From Phallusia fumigata (Eukaryota > Chordata > Ascidiacea > Phlebobranchia > Ascidiidae): 42,688 nucleotides of DNA. A model generated the notes under the pieces. It did no database searches, was not told the DNA's origin, and saw only the letters and a program-made list of their open reading frames with translations. Below are positions 24,027 through 34,207 of the stretch, in pieces. A program made the position numbers and the translations under genes. Numbering within the stretch: position 1 is the first letter of the stretch; every line of letters begins with the position of its first letter. The DNA lies in assembly GCA_008931825.1 (NCBI GenBank), contig QXVZ01001813.1, forward strand, positions 1 through 42,688, read 5' to 3'.

Positions 24027-24885
24027 TTTTGGCTATCTGCACAAACGTCATAAGAATGTCTGGCACTTTGGCTATTAGTTACAATGTTCGTAGGAAATTG
24101 GAGGAGGGGTACATGACACACAACACACGCGATTGGTACTTCTCTAAAAACTTTAAAATCAACACATTTTGCACAAAAGTAAAACAACAACCTTGATTTT
24201 CATTCAAGAAATTCCCTTCAAAACAACTGCTTCCTTCCAGTCATAGAAATATTACTGCATTTTTTTAGATTTCTATGATTGTCGGTGTGGTTGACAATTT
24301 ATTTCCTTTTACTTTCGTTTAGAAACGACCTGCTTTATTGATATTTTGTTTAATAATCAAAAAAATTTCTGGTGTGTTTCAACGAAACTTGTTGTTGCAT
24401 AATTTTCCCCAATAAAAAATTTTGTTGTTATTTTACGTGGTCGTTCCGCTCCGGTTGCTGCGGTATTGCTACGCATCAGCCAAGGGAATTGTTATTTCCC
24501 TGTTTCTATAAAAATACCAAGTTTCTGTTGGTAAGGTTGCTTTTATAACTATTGAAACAGTTTAAATTACGTAGGTCCCTGATAATTTGCTAGTTCAATA
24601 AAATATTCTATTGCATTTATGTCAGGTAAAGGTGTTTAACAAACGATTTTTCAAGATTGGCATGATGTTTCCAGGAAAAGCTCGCATCCGAGATACTCAA
24701 ACAATTAAATGTTTATTTGTAAAAAAATATTGTACAATCCAAAATATGCATGCATTAGTTACTTTATTCATGCAGTGACATACATGAAAAATTAGATGCA
24801 AACAAGTTTATAGTTTATTACTTTTCCGCATTACTGGTGAAAGCTGTGGACAATAACATGCAAGTGCAATGTAAAGCATTTAAAC
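24027..24885. other. Divergent intergenic region
   Basis: Between PDPK1 (-) and the hAT-like element upstream of TM9SF1 (+). It has a small inverted repeat AGGGAA-N7-TTCCCT (24483-24501) and AT-rich runs. No gene seen. Confidence 0.4.
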
Positions 24886-25412
24886 CAGTGGTCGTCAAAC
24901 TTTTTTACGAAGGCCCAAATTCTTCATTTAATCTTAACTGGAGGCCCACACAGCCTTAAACGTTCCGTACAAACTAATACGAGATAGCTGAGACAAGTTT
25001 GTTTCATAAAATTGCATTAAAAATGTCTCTTAACATTATTTAATCTTTTTTGTGTATAAATTAAACCACACTTTGGTTTGTTTAAATTCGCCAATTAAAT
25101 TCATGTTGAGTACACTTTACTTTGCTATTCATGTGTTTCAGGCCTTGCCTGTTCCATCACAATTCATTTGTTACATAACCATTATTTTTGTTTTGTCGAA
25201 CAACTATTGTTTGTTTTATCACAATGAACCCCTCGTAACAATTATTTGTCATGTCAAATAATCACCGTTTACATGTGGTGCAATGGAGTACGACGCGTTT
25301 TGGCCCCGCCATTGCATCAAGATCCAGCTCCTATACACCACGCGGCCCAGTTAAGTAAGGTTTCCGCGGCCCACTAAAAAGTACTAGGCGGCCCACAGTT
25401 TGCCGACCACTA
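24886..25412. mobile_element. Non-autonomous hAT-type element with perfect 8-bp target-site duplication
   Basis: The element starts CAGTGGTCGTCAAAC and ends GTTTGCCGACCACTA, near-perfect inverted termini of the hAT class. It is flanked on both sides by ATTTAAAC (24878-24885 and 25413-25420), a perfect 8-bp duplication as hAT transposases make. It is 527 bp long and contains no transposase frame; the central frame at 25052-25261 has no recognisable domain. The internal GGCCCAAATTC and CGGCCCAC segments next to the ends are typical of this element type. Perfect flanks suggest relatively recent insertion. Confidence 0.85.
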
Positions 25413-25420
25413 ATTTAAAC

Positions 25421-25603
25421 AATTCATCCCACACCTAGATTTTCCGCATCCACACCCTAGTTTTTATTTGTGTGTCATTGCAAATGTGATGTATATCAGA
25501 GTATATACAATGGTGGCCATGTATTGATGAAAACTTAATGGCCAGATTAAAAGCATCTAACAACAAAGAAGGCTGGCAATAGGGAAAAAAGGTTGTGCAT
25601 GCC
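25421..25603. repeat. Fragment related to the 26250-26550 element
   Basis: The right part (about 25555-25603) ends AAAGGTTGTGCATGCCTG, almost the same as the right end of the element at 26250-26550. A matching left end is not apparent; it may have been lost or separated by the hAT insertion immediately to the left. Confidence 0.4.
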
Positions 25604-25620
25604 TGATCTTAAAACATTGT

Positions 25621-25634
25621 GTTTTTTGCTACAG
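25621..25634 (+). promoter_or_regulatory. Likely trans-splice acceptor for TM9SF1
   Basis: GTTTTTTGCTACAG lies 32 bases before the TM9SF1 ATG with no upstream exon recognised. Assignment as an outron acceptor is inferred. Confidence 0.4.
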
Positions 25635-25666
25635 TCGTTTAAAGATAAAAAGTAAAATAGACAAAA

Positions 25667-28600
25667 ATGCGACTTGCAGTTTTACTGTCACTGTGTGTTG
25701 TGGCATGTACTGCAATGCAGTCGTACAAAAAAGGAGACAAAGTAGAAATATTTGTCAACAAAGTTGGACCTTACTTTAACCCACATGAAACCTATCATTA
25801 TTATTCACTGCCGGTTTGCCGGCCTGATAAAATCGAGCACAAGTCACTCACACTTGGTGAAGTTTTGGATGGAGACAGGATGGCCTATTCACTTTATGAT
25901 ATCAAGTTTCAAGAAAACAAAGAAAATAAAATGCTCTGCCAAGTTACTATGGGGAAAGATGAACTTAACAAAATGAAGGATGCTGTAGAAGAACTTTACT
26001 ACTTTGAAATGGTCGCTGATGATTTACAAATGCGAAGTTTTGTTGGTCAGTTTGAGGAAAGTGGATTTCTGACAGTCCCTCATGTCCACAAGCTTTATCT
26101 TTACAACCACCTTGCATTTCACTTCAAGTATAATGGAGACAAGGTTAGAAACCGTTTTTTTCTAATAAGAGACAGCTTTAAATGCATGGCAAAACATGAT
26201 TTCATGTGAGTAAAAAATGAAGACGTTGATGTAAAGAAACTGTTTATATCAAAGGTGCGCAACCTGCATCCCTACGTTTGCTTGTGGCTGTGGATACTAA
26301 TTTATAAGGCCGCACACATGTGTCTTAAAACAAGTGTATTGATGACAGTACAAAGCATGTAAGGACAAAAGAGTCATTAAAAACAAGGACATTTTACACT
26401 TTGGGACATAAGTACATAGGATATTATCTGATTAAGATTAATTCTTTATAGCACAAAAATTATAAATATAACTTTGAAGATTCATGACCAGTAGTGAAAT
26501 AAAGTCAATCTGGCCAAGTCATTGATAGCAAAAGAGGTTGTGCATGCCTGGCTTGTACTAGATGAAACTCTTCAGTGTCGTTGGAAAAAGGTTTTAGTTC
26601 TGTATCACTGTATAACATTCAGAAAACCAATCATCGATTATAATTTTACACCAAGATTTTATATGTTTCCAGATTGTATCAGTGAATGTGACGACAAGCA
26701 CCCATGACCCAGTATCCCTTGATGTTGAGCCCCCACTGCAGGTGTCTTTCATGTACGACGTGAAGTGGTTTCCTACTAAGGCTGACCCCAGCAAGCGAAA
26801 TCTGCTTCTCAAGGACTACAGGTAAAAATTACTCTTAATAATTTCAAAGTTTGGGTAAACCAAATATTCCTTTTGTAACATTAGCATTGACTCATTTGTC
26901 TCCTAATCCTCCTAAACCATTCTGATACAAAATGAGCTAACTGTGTAAAATGGGTTTCTAATGTCTAAAACTGTAGGTTGGGTCAGTAAATGTTTTACAG
27001 TTGCATTCCCCAGATTCTCTAATTTTGTGTATTACTCTCATGTTTAGTTTCTTCCCGAAGTCTCTTGAGATCCACTGGTTGTCGATCATCAATTCTGTGA
27101 TTCTTGTTTCTCTTCTGATGGCTTTCGTTGTCGTTATTTTAACCAGAGTTTTAAAGAGTGATTTTTCAAGATACAACAAGTAAGAATGTTATACACACCG
27201 TACAGTCAGCGTTGTCAATTTATTGTGATCAGTTGCCAAAACTGAAGTTCTACGGCAGTGGTTCCCAAATGGGAAGGAATTAAGTTGTTCATGATAAGTT
27301 TTTCTTTTTGGGTAGTCCAGTGATTCCAAACTTGTTAAATGTTACTTCATATCAAAATTCCAAAAAAAGCAAATGGCAGAAATGCATCAAAAAAGGTTGG
27401 GAACCACTGTTCTAGGAAATTTACATTCAACAAGACATTACCTTTTTCTGGGACAAAGGTTATCAGCCAAACACACATGTTCATGCAGCTATGAATTGCC
27501 CCAATAAAATTGCAGCAGTAAATCATGGCATGTTTTTCTATGGGGATTGTTTGTTAAGTAATTTGATGATGTAATGAGCAAAGTGCCTGTAATAAATCGT
27601 TATTCTTTGTGCGTGGACTTGCTCAGTGAACCTACTCAATGTGTTTTTTTGTATTAAACTGCCATAAAGTCTTACAGTTTGGTACAAGTTATCATTACAC
27701 AAGGTAAACTTAAATACAGGGCTTGCAGCTTCTAACAACTCAGGCTGGTGGCTAGCATTGGTGCACCTATTGTTTCTCGGCACTCCTCTGGTGCATTGTT
27801 TTAAATCAATGTGGTGATTGTTATTTGTGTTCCCACAAATAATATGCTCCTTGCCTGATATATTCCAATTTAAAACAAAACTACCAGGGAGCTTGTATAA
27901 ATGCAGTAAATATAATTCAATAATCACTGTTGCTAGCTGTTTTAAACACCTCACCATACCTTGATGGAACTGTAAACATTTTGCTGACAGCATGGGTGGT
28001 ATTTTGTTAAAACTAGGAATAACTAGGAATGTTTTTGTTGGTAGTTGCCGAACTCTTCTCTTTTACCTTGAAAACTTTAAACACTTTTTTCACTTTGAAA
28101 ATGTTTGGTTGCAAGCAAAACATCAACAAAAAGGCAAAGAAAAATTTGATCAAAACTTCGGTGCATCAAAAATTTAGCCACTTGGAAAGTACTGTTTCCA
28201 ATGCATCTCATTATGTATTGATAGTCTCTTCATTCTGACTTTCAAATTATCCTAAATTTTTGCATTTTTAATAAACTATGCTTTCTGCAGACCTGATGAT
28301 GAAGAAGATTTTGGTGATGAGGACAATGGGTGGAAAATAATCCATGCCGATGTTTTTCGATTTCCTAAACTCAAATCTTTGTTTTGTTCGGTGATCGGGG
28401 TGGGGACTCAACTTCTCTCCATTGGAGCAGGTTTGCCAATTTGTTTCTGCACTTTTAATTTTCTGTTAAAGCCACTCTAGCCCTCTTCTGGGCAAAAATT
28501 ATTGTTTGCTGATTGACATACTGTTCATAGTTGCAAAGAGAAGATACAAGTCAGTACTTGGGCGAAAAACATTTTCTTCTGTTCAACAAATACACTCTTG

Positions 28601-31600
28601 TCATCGGAAAACATTTGTCAAAATGTAGAAAATGTTTTACACACAAGTATCTTCCTATTGGGAGCTCTTGAAATGTAAATTGTGTGCTTTTCATGTAATG
28701 GCAAAACTGTTGAGTAAAACATAAACAACAATAGATGCCAGAAGTCAATTTTTGTTGAACCTGTTGTAGCGGAAGCTGTGGTGTGCATCAAGACTTTGCA
28801 AAAAGCTGCTGTCTTCTGTTATCCCTGATATGAATAAAATTTCATTTCATTTTGGGAGCAATTTTGTGTTCAATGTTTTTTCATCATCAACATGCACTTG
28901 CCGCTTATGTTTGTGTCGATACTGTAGTCAGATAACATTGCTCGCTGTACAGGGATAATCATGATGGCATTGATGGGCATGTTCAAAGCACACCGACACG
29001 GTTCGATAAACACAGCAGCCATTTTGCTTTATGCTCTCACTTCGTGCATTGCTGGATATATTTCGAGCTCCTACTACAGAAAGTTCCAAGGCTACAACTG
29101 GGTGGCAAATATTATGCTGACATCATCACTTTTTACAGGTAAGTGATTCATGTGCGAGGTTGTTCGGGCGATAAATAGATTGAGTAAATGGGTAAAAAGC
29201 TGAAAAAGTACTTGCTTTTCTGGATCGGACAACTTTTGTTTTTTGCGCTGTTTTTTCTTTGTCCACTTTAGGCATGCCTTTGTTTTTGGAAATGAAATGG
29301 TTTGTAATGGCAGTGTGCTCCATATCAATTTGAGAAGCGCCATGAATAAGGTGCTTTTGTAGGCAAGGTTTGAACCATCTCCTGTTTACTGTTTGTATAA
29401 CAGCACATAACCCTGTTTTCCATGTTAGTTGTGGTCCTTGTTTCCATGTGTCATAGTACCTTTGCCTTGTTAATCCTAAAATCTTATTGATAAAATAAAT
29501 GTATTTATGTAATAAATCCTGCTCTTGTTTGGCATCATGATAATTTTTCATGTTAATTGTCGTTCTTGTTTCCTTCAGGTCCATGTTGTTTGGTGTGGAG
29601 CGTCGTCAACTCTGTCCATTGGTGGAACGGCTCGACCCAGGCTCTTCCCTTCACAACTGTGCTGCTTCTCTGCTTCATATGGGCACTGGTGAGATGTGGA
29701 TGTGGTGCATTAACCTTTTTTTTCTTTTTAATTTGTCGGAGAGTGTTACATTTATGTTTTATGTGAATCTTTTGAGCTGAGATAGAAACTGATAAACTCC
29801 AGTTTTCTTTGTGTAGTTAACAGAAAAGCCCTTTTAACTCTTTCCACCCCAGAACATTTTCGCAAAACTGGCTCAAGACCTTTTCAAACTTTTTGCAAAC
29901 TGTGGAAAATTGCTTGTTTTGGGCATTGTTGCTAATGAAATACTCACGGCCTAACTATGATGTATATTGGTTAGATTTTTAGTGAGTAAAACACCCATGG
30001 AATGTCAGACTAGGGAAAAATTTCATTTTGTGTCTATTGACAGTCGTTTTGTTGTAGCAGTCTAACAAAATGGCACTTTTTATCATTTGTAGTTAAGTTG
30101 TTTTCAAAATTATTTGATAATTCGTTGAAATATTACCGTAGATATTTCTTGATGCAAGCAACAGTTACTCCATCCAAATACAATGCACTGAATGTATTTT
30201 TACGCAGCGACGGCTTATTATCATGACGCAATGACGATTTCATTTACCGTCTATATATCGACGCTTGGGGTGGAAAGAGTTAAAATATTTCCCAATTTTG
30301 GTGAAAGATAAAATGTCAACAATTTATTTAACCCAAGATTGAGATTAGAATTGCAAATTTCTTTCAACATTAGGATCAGAGATTCTCTACCACAGTAAAT
30401 TTCACAAGCTGAATATAGGAAGTATGCATTTCGCCAAAACATGAAAAAAAACAATCTTAAATAATTCCTGGAGATGAAATGTGAGTAACTCTCACAGATC
30501 AAAGATTATACCAAGACCTTTTTAAATCGTGCAACAGTTTTGTGAAATTAGTTAGTTAAAGGAGTAAACACACAAAAGTTTTAGAACTTCTGGACCATTT
30601 AAAATTCCACTGCCATTGTTAACTGCATGTAGCAAACAACTGTTCTTTGCCAGTAATGTTTTTTAACTCTGCAACATTGTGTGTTTGGCAGGTTGGATTA
30701 CCTCTTACTGTGGTGGGAGGAATCATGGGGAAGAACACGACCGGTGATTTCGATGCTCCGTGCAGAACCAAAAACATTGCAAGGGAAATCCCCATACAGC
30801 CATGGTACCGAAGCACTTTGTGTCACATGATTTTCGGAGGATTTCTACCTTTCAGGTAACAGCATTTGCTCGGCAATTTTTAAGCAAAAGGCACGAGCAT
30901 CAACTATCAATGAGCAACATAGTAAAGCCCCCTAGTAAGGCTTTACAATGACACTCTCAGCCTGTCACAGGTATTATCCCATCACTGTGCAACATACAAA
31001 TACTAGCTTCTGCTTTTACCTTGGGTATCTAAGTGTGAATAATCTGTGATCTACATATGTATTTTGTTTTGCAACATGCACCTCTGCTATTGAAACGGTT
31101 CAGGTAATAGTTGCTGTTTAATGTCAATGCATTGTATTGGCAGAATCCATGCATGTCGAAAAATTGTGACATCTAGATTACTTGAGACAATGTACTTTTT
31201 ACATTTCACACCATCTACAAAGGTTGGTCCTTACCTTTGCAGTGCTGTGTCTGTGGAACTCTACTACATATTTGCAACAGTGTGGGGAAGGGAGGTTTAC
31301 ACGTTGTATGGAGTTCTCATGCTGGTGTTCGTCATTGAAATCTTGGTGTCGTCCTGCGTGTCTGTTGCTCTTACCTACTTCCAACTCAGCAGTGAAGATT
31401 ACCGGTAAGAAAATAAAAAACTGATTGATTGTCATTAACACTTGCATTTCTCAAGCCAAAGCATTTGCACTAAGCCCAGTTACAATTGTTTTTGAAGTTT
31501 TGTGTCCAATTTTGCCTTTCCCTTGCAGCTTTTGCATCTCAGTTACTTTGCTTTATAGATTGAGAAGCTAAAATATGTGTGTGTTTGCCTGTTTCAATTG

Positions 31601-32458
31601 TTGTAACTATCCTTGGGTGGTCATAAAAAACATTGATTACAACATGTAAGACCTACACGAGCCAGAGCATTTGCTAATACCTGTTACACTTGTTTTTCAA
31701 GTTGTTTACTTTCAATGTTGACTTTTTCTTATAGGCACAGATGTGCACTTTAAATACATGTTGAATATGATGTAATTTATTTAGATGGTGGTGGCGGTCT
31801 ATATTCAGTGCTGGATCAACTGGGATTTTTGTGTTTATGTAAGTAATAGTGTGAAGTGTGCAAAATAAATTGCCACAAACTCTTAAAACATTCAGGTCTT
31901 GACATGTTCGAAATCTCAGTCTTAAAATCTGTGTCTGGGAATAATTTTTAACAATGCTCAAATGTCTGAAATTTGGACTTTGCCTGCTTGTGGGCTACGA
32001 AAATTTGCATAAATCAGTGAGAAATTTTCAGTTAACTTTGATTTGTGGCTAAGTATTTTTTACAGCGCCACTGTGGTAGTCATTATACCCGCCTGAAATT
32101 TTGTCTTTAGAAATAGTAACCCTTAAGGATAAATAAATTGTTTGGAACCTATGGTTTCTCACAGCAGTTGCAGATAAACAATATGTTACAAGTAAGCTAT
32201 GCAGAAATTGTTTAGAGTAAATGATCAAGTTACATAACCTATCGAATTGTTACAGATATACAATATTTTTTATGTGGCAGATATGCAGTGTTCTTTTACG
32301 TCCGGAGGTCCAACATGTCGGGAATCGTGCAAAGCGTGGAATTCTTTGGTTACTCCATTCTCACATGTTACGCATTCTTTCTCACCCTTGGAACTATCTC
32401 CTTCTTTGCATCGCTGAAATTCATCCGATACATTTACATCAATCTCAAGATGGATTGA
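25667..32458 (+). CDS. TM9SF1: Transmembrane 9 superfamily member 1 (nonaspanin)
   Basis: Ten exons: 25667-26143, 26673-26821, 27048-27179, 28291-28430, 28953-29138, 29579-29688, 30692-30855, 31243-31404, 31785-31838 and 32281-32458. All join in frame to 583 residues (human 606). A signal peptide ([16 protein letters not shown]) precedes a luminal domain with [20 protein letters not shown] and [12 protein letters not shown], which match TM9SF1 rather than TM9SF2-4. Nine membrane segments follow, with [29 protein letters not shown] and [15 protein letters not shown] strongly conserved. The tail NLKMD carries the KxD/E COPI-binding signal that keeps nonaspanins in Golgi and endosomes. The family takes part in sorting of membrane proteins, and TM9SF1 has been linked to autophagy. 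Introns hold several miniature transposons. The start follows a likely trans-splice acceptor at 25634. Confidence 0.97.
26250..26550. mobile_element. Degenerate hAT-like element in TM9SF1 intron 1
   Basis: The left end CAAAGGTGCGCAACCT matches the reverse complement of the right end (CAGGCATGCACAACCT) at 11 of 16 positions. The flanks GTTTATAT and GCTTGTAC agree at 5 of 8 positions, with all differences transitions, consistent with an old 8-bp duplication. No transposase is present. A related right end occurs at about 25580-25603. Confidence 0.45.
27256..27409. mobile_element. 154-bp hAT miniature element in TM9SF1 intron 3
   Basis: The termini are CAGTGGTTCCCAA and TTGGGAACCACTG, a perfect 13-bp inverted repeat. 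The flanks TTCTACGG (27248-27255) and TTCTAGGA (27410-27417) match at 6 of 8 positions, an aged 8-bp duplication. It has no coding capacity. Confidence 0.8.
29838..30279. mobile_element. 442-bp piggyBac-type miniature element flanked by TTAA
   Basis: A perfect 14-bp inverted repeat, CTCTTTCCACCCCA at 29838-29851 and its complement at 30266-30279, is flanked on each side by TTAA (29834-29837 and 30280-30283). This is the target-site signature of piggyBac transposition. There is no transposase frame. It lies in TM9SF1 intron 6 (29689-30691). Confidence 0.8.
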
Positions 32459-32787
32459 GACATTGTGATGTCATCAGTGATGTAACAATATGCAATTCAA
32501 TGTACAAATGCTTTCTGTACTTTAGCAGTGTGACATCACAATGTTATTCTGTCAAAAGTACAAGAAGCTCTGACCAATGGTCATACCAACACTGTCTGAT
32601 GTCAAACATGCTTACACAAGTATTTTTATCGGCATATTTGGTTTCCATCCAAATCTAGTTTTAGTCCACACAGCGAAGTACGGCAAACAACTGGATTTTA
32701 CAGTTGGAAGAAAACAAACATAGCAATCAGCAAAGTGAAGAATGTGAAATTTGTATGAGTTTTTTATAAAATGTTATTATGTTATAT

Positions 32788-32939
32788 TAGTGGCTCTTAA
32801 CCGTATCTCCCACTTATTTCACACATTTTCCAAAAATCCAATTAATCTATTTTATCTGAGAAAAACAGTGATATTTTTAGCTAATTGCCGACCTGCTACC
32901 CTGTTATCACCCGCATGCCACAAGGTTAAAGAACCACTG
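32788..32939. mobile_element. hAT-like miniature element
   Basis: TAGTGGCTCTTAACC at the left and GGTTAAAGAACCACTG at the right are imperfect inverted termini of the CAGTGG class. The flanks are not clearly duplicated, so it is an old copy. Confidence 0.55.
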
Positions 32940-33332
32940 CATTTAAGTAACTCTGGTATTATCGTTAGCTTAAATTTGTTGTAGCTACTCGGTGAGTTAT
33001 GCTTTGCGCTAAATACATGGTGAAAACTTTGTAAATATTCCTGTAACTTTTGCGAAAATAACAGTTTACTAAAAACTTATGATGTAAACTTGGGTAACTA
33101 GCGGGTTCCCAACCAACTTTGTGCAGTGTACCATAACAAACTTGTCACCCCAACGGTGTCAAGTTGTGTAACACACCCGACGGCCTTTGGTGTTCACGGC
33201 AATTAAAGTTTGCTACAGATGACTAACATTTTAAAATCTTTCAGTAAATTTCCAAATCCAATCGTTACGTCTGTCGCTGTTTGGGGAAAGCACCTCTTAC
33301 CACACCGACTGTGGGTCAGTAATACGAGTAAT

Positions 33333-33367
33333 GGGGGCAGCGAACAATCGGGGGCGGGGGATAAGGG
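33333..33367 (+). other. G-run cluster, possible G-quadruplex
   Basis: Four G runs (5, 5, 5 and 3 bases) are spaced by 12, 1 and 4 bases in an otherwise AT-rich region. Quadruplex formation is only inferred. It lies just past the stop codon of the cortexin-like gene, on its non-template side. Confidence 0.35.
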
Positions 33368-33399
33368 AGCGCGTACTGTCCGTGGTGTTTGTCTAGTGG

Positions 33400-33444
33400 T
33401 GACGTCATCGTATCTGTACAGGACATGACGTCATGTTGATGACG
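33400..33444. promoter_or_regulatory. Cluster of three CREB/ATF-type sites
   Basis: Two perfect palindromic CREs, TGACGTCA at 33400-33407 and 33426-33433, are followed by a half-site TGACG at 33440-33444. They end four bases from the stop codon of the cortexin-like gene. They may be an intragenic or 3' enhancer, or a promoter for an unseen plus-strand transcript. Confidence 0.4.
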
Positions 33445-33447
33445 TGG

Positions 33448-34207
33448 TCACATGAAGCTGTGTAGATTTCCTTTTTCTAGATTGTCGGTCCAAGTTTCGC
33501 GATCCATTGTTTCGTAAGGATCCAGAATAACTTGAACGCATCTGTGACGACAAACTGTTTGTTACTTTGTCAGCTCGTCGCTTCTGCGTAAAAACCACAA
33601 TCGCAGTGGCGACAATGTATTAGATCTGTGCTTCTTAATCATTTTTTACCGGTTACCCTTGTAAATAACCTGATGCATTTCAATTGCCCCATTTCCAAGG
33701 AGCAACAAATTACAGCTTGTCGTCACAGAAGTGAAACGAAACGACAAATGAATACATGAAACTCTATATTCTATATGTTTAAATGTTTTAGTCCAAAAAA
33801 CGAAACCAAAAAAACTTATGGGGGTAATAACCCCCAGGTTTAGGACCACTGCAATTAAGTTTACAGCACATGAACTGATTGTAACAAAGTTAAATGTACA
33901 ATTAATGCGTGAGAATGCACGAGATTAAATGTACGAAGCTCTATATTCCACAAAGTTAAAATATTTAAATGCAACGGTATCAAAAACGACAATCTTTAAT
34001 TACCCCGTGAAAAATGTTAAATCACCCCTTTGGGTGTAATTAGTCCCGCCAGGCTGAGAAAGCAATGTTTTAAATTACAATCCATTTCTTTGTGACTTAC
34101 TTCGAAATCTGACAGAAGAGAAATAAAACCAAACAACAAAGTAGAATCAGGATCAGCGGTTGCTCAACGGTTTTGCTGATGTACAAATTATCATAAAGCT
34201 GCTCCAT
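33448..34207 (-). CDS. CTXN-like: Cortexin-like single-pass membrane micropeptide, 66 aa, two exons
   Basis: Exon 1 is 34207-34101 and exon 2 is 33541-33448. They join in frame across a GTAAGT...CACAG intron to a 66-residue protein. The ATG at 34207 opens a short N-terminus. A hydrophobic helix follows (about residues 17-32, PLILILLCCLVLFLFC). The C-terminal block includes VILDPYETMDRETWTDNLEK. Vertebrate cortexins have a short extracellular N-terminus, one helix and a tail with RILLDPY..M....W.D.LE.G, so both the motif and its spacing from the helix agree. Cortexins are small neuronal plasma-membrane proteins of unclear biochemical role. The tail here is shorter, and the coding intron just after the helix differs from the single coding exon I recall for vertebrate genes. 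Both exons are too short to stand out as ORFs. A possible acceptor GCTGATTCAG precedes the ATG. Confidence 0.78.
33626..33851. mobile_element. hAT-like miniature element inside the cortexin-like intron
   Basis: The left end CTGTGCTTCTTAATC and right end GGTTTAGGACCACTG resemble worn CAGTGGTTCTTAACC-class termini. A small hairpin GGGGGT-AATA-ACCCCC (33820-33835) lies near the right end. No convincing target duplication was found. Confidence 0.5.
33985..34063. repeat. Fragment of a second hAT-like element
   Basis: The right edge CCGCCAGGCTGAGAAAGCAATG reads on the other strand like a hAT start (CATTGCTTTCTCAGCCTGG). No left end was found. It also lies in the cortexin-like intron. Confidence 0.35.

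Larger units (their letters stand above)
32459..33447. other. TM9SF1 3' flank and intergenic DNA
   Basis: Holds the 3' untranslated region of TM9SF1, a hAT-like miniature element (32788-32939), a second hAT-like left end near 33100 (AGCGGGTTCCCAACC), a G-rich tract and a cluster of CRE sites. No protein gene was recognised on the plus strand. Confidence 0.5.

Noticed and set aside
27538-27993. 151-aa minus-strand frame in TM9SF1 intron 3
   Set aside because: No recognisable motifs, composition of random AT-rich translation, and it lies wholly in an intron of a secure gene on the other strand.
29126-29584. 152-aa minus-strand frame across a TM9SF1 exon edge and intron
   Set aside because: Overlaps a confirmed exon boundary on the opposite strand and shows no family features. 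A transposon relic is possible but not supported.
34101-34207. Exon 1 of the cortexin-like gene read alone as a 36-aa sarcolipin/phospholamban-type micropeptide
   Set aside because: A stop follows if unspliced, but the stop overlaps a perfect GTAAGT donor, and splicing to 33541 yields the diagnostic cortexin tail, a far better explanation.
33448-34207. KCNE-type potassium channel subunit
   Set aside because: The helix-to-DPY spacing is similar, but the W-T-D-N-L-E-K-G continuation fits cortexin, not KCNE.
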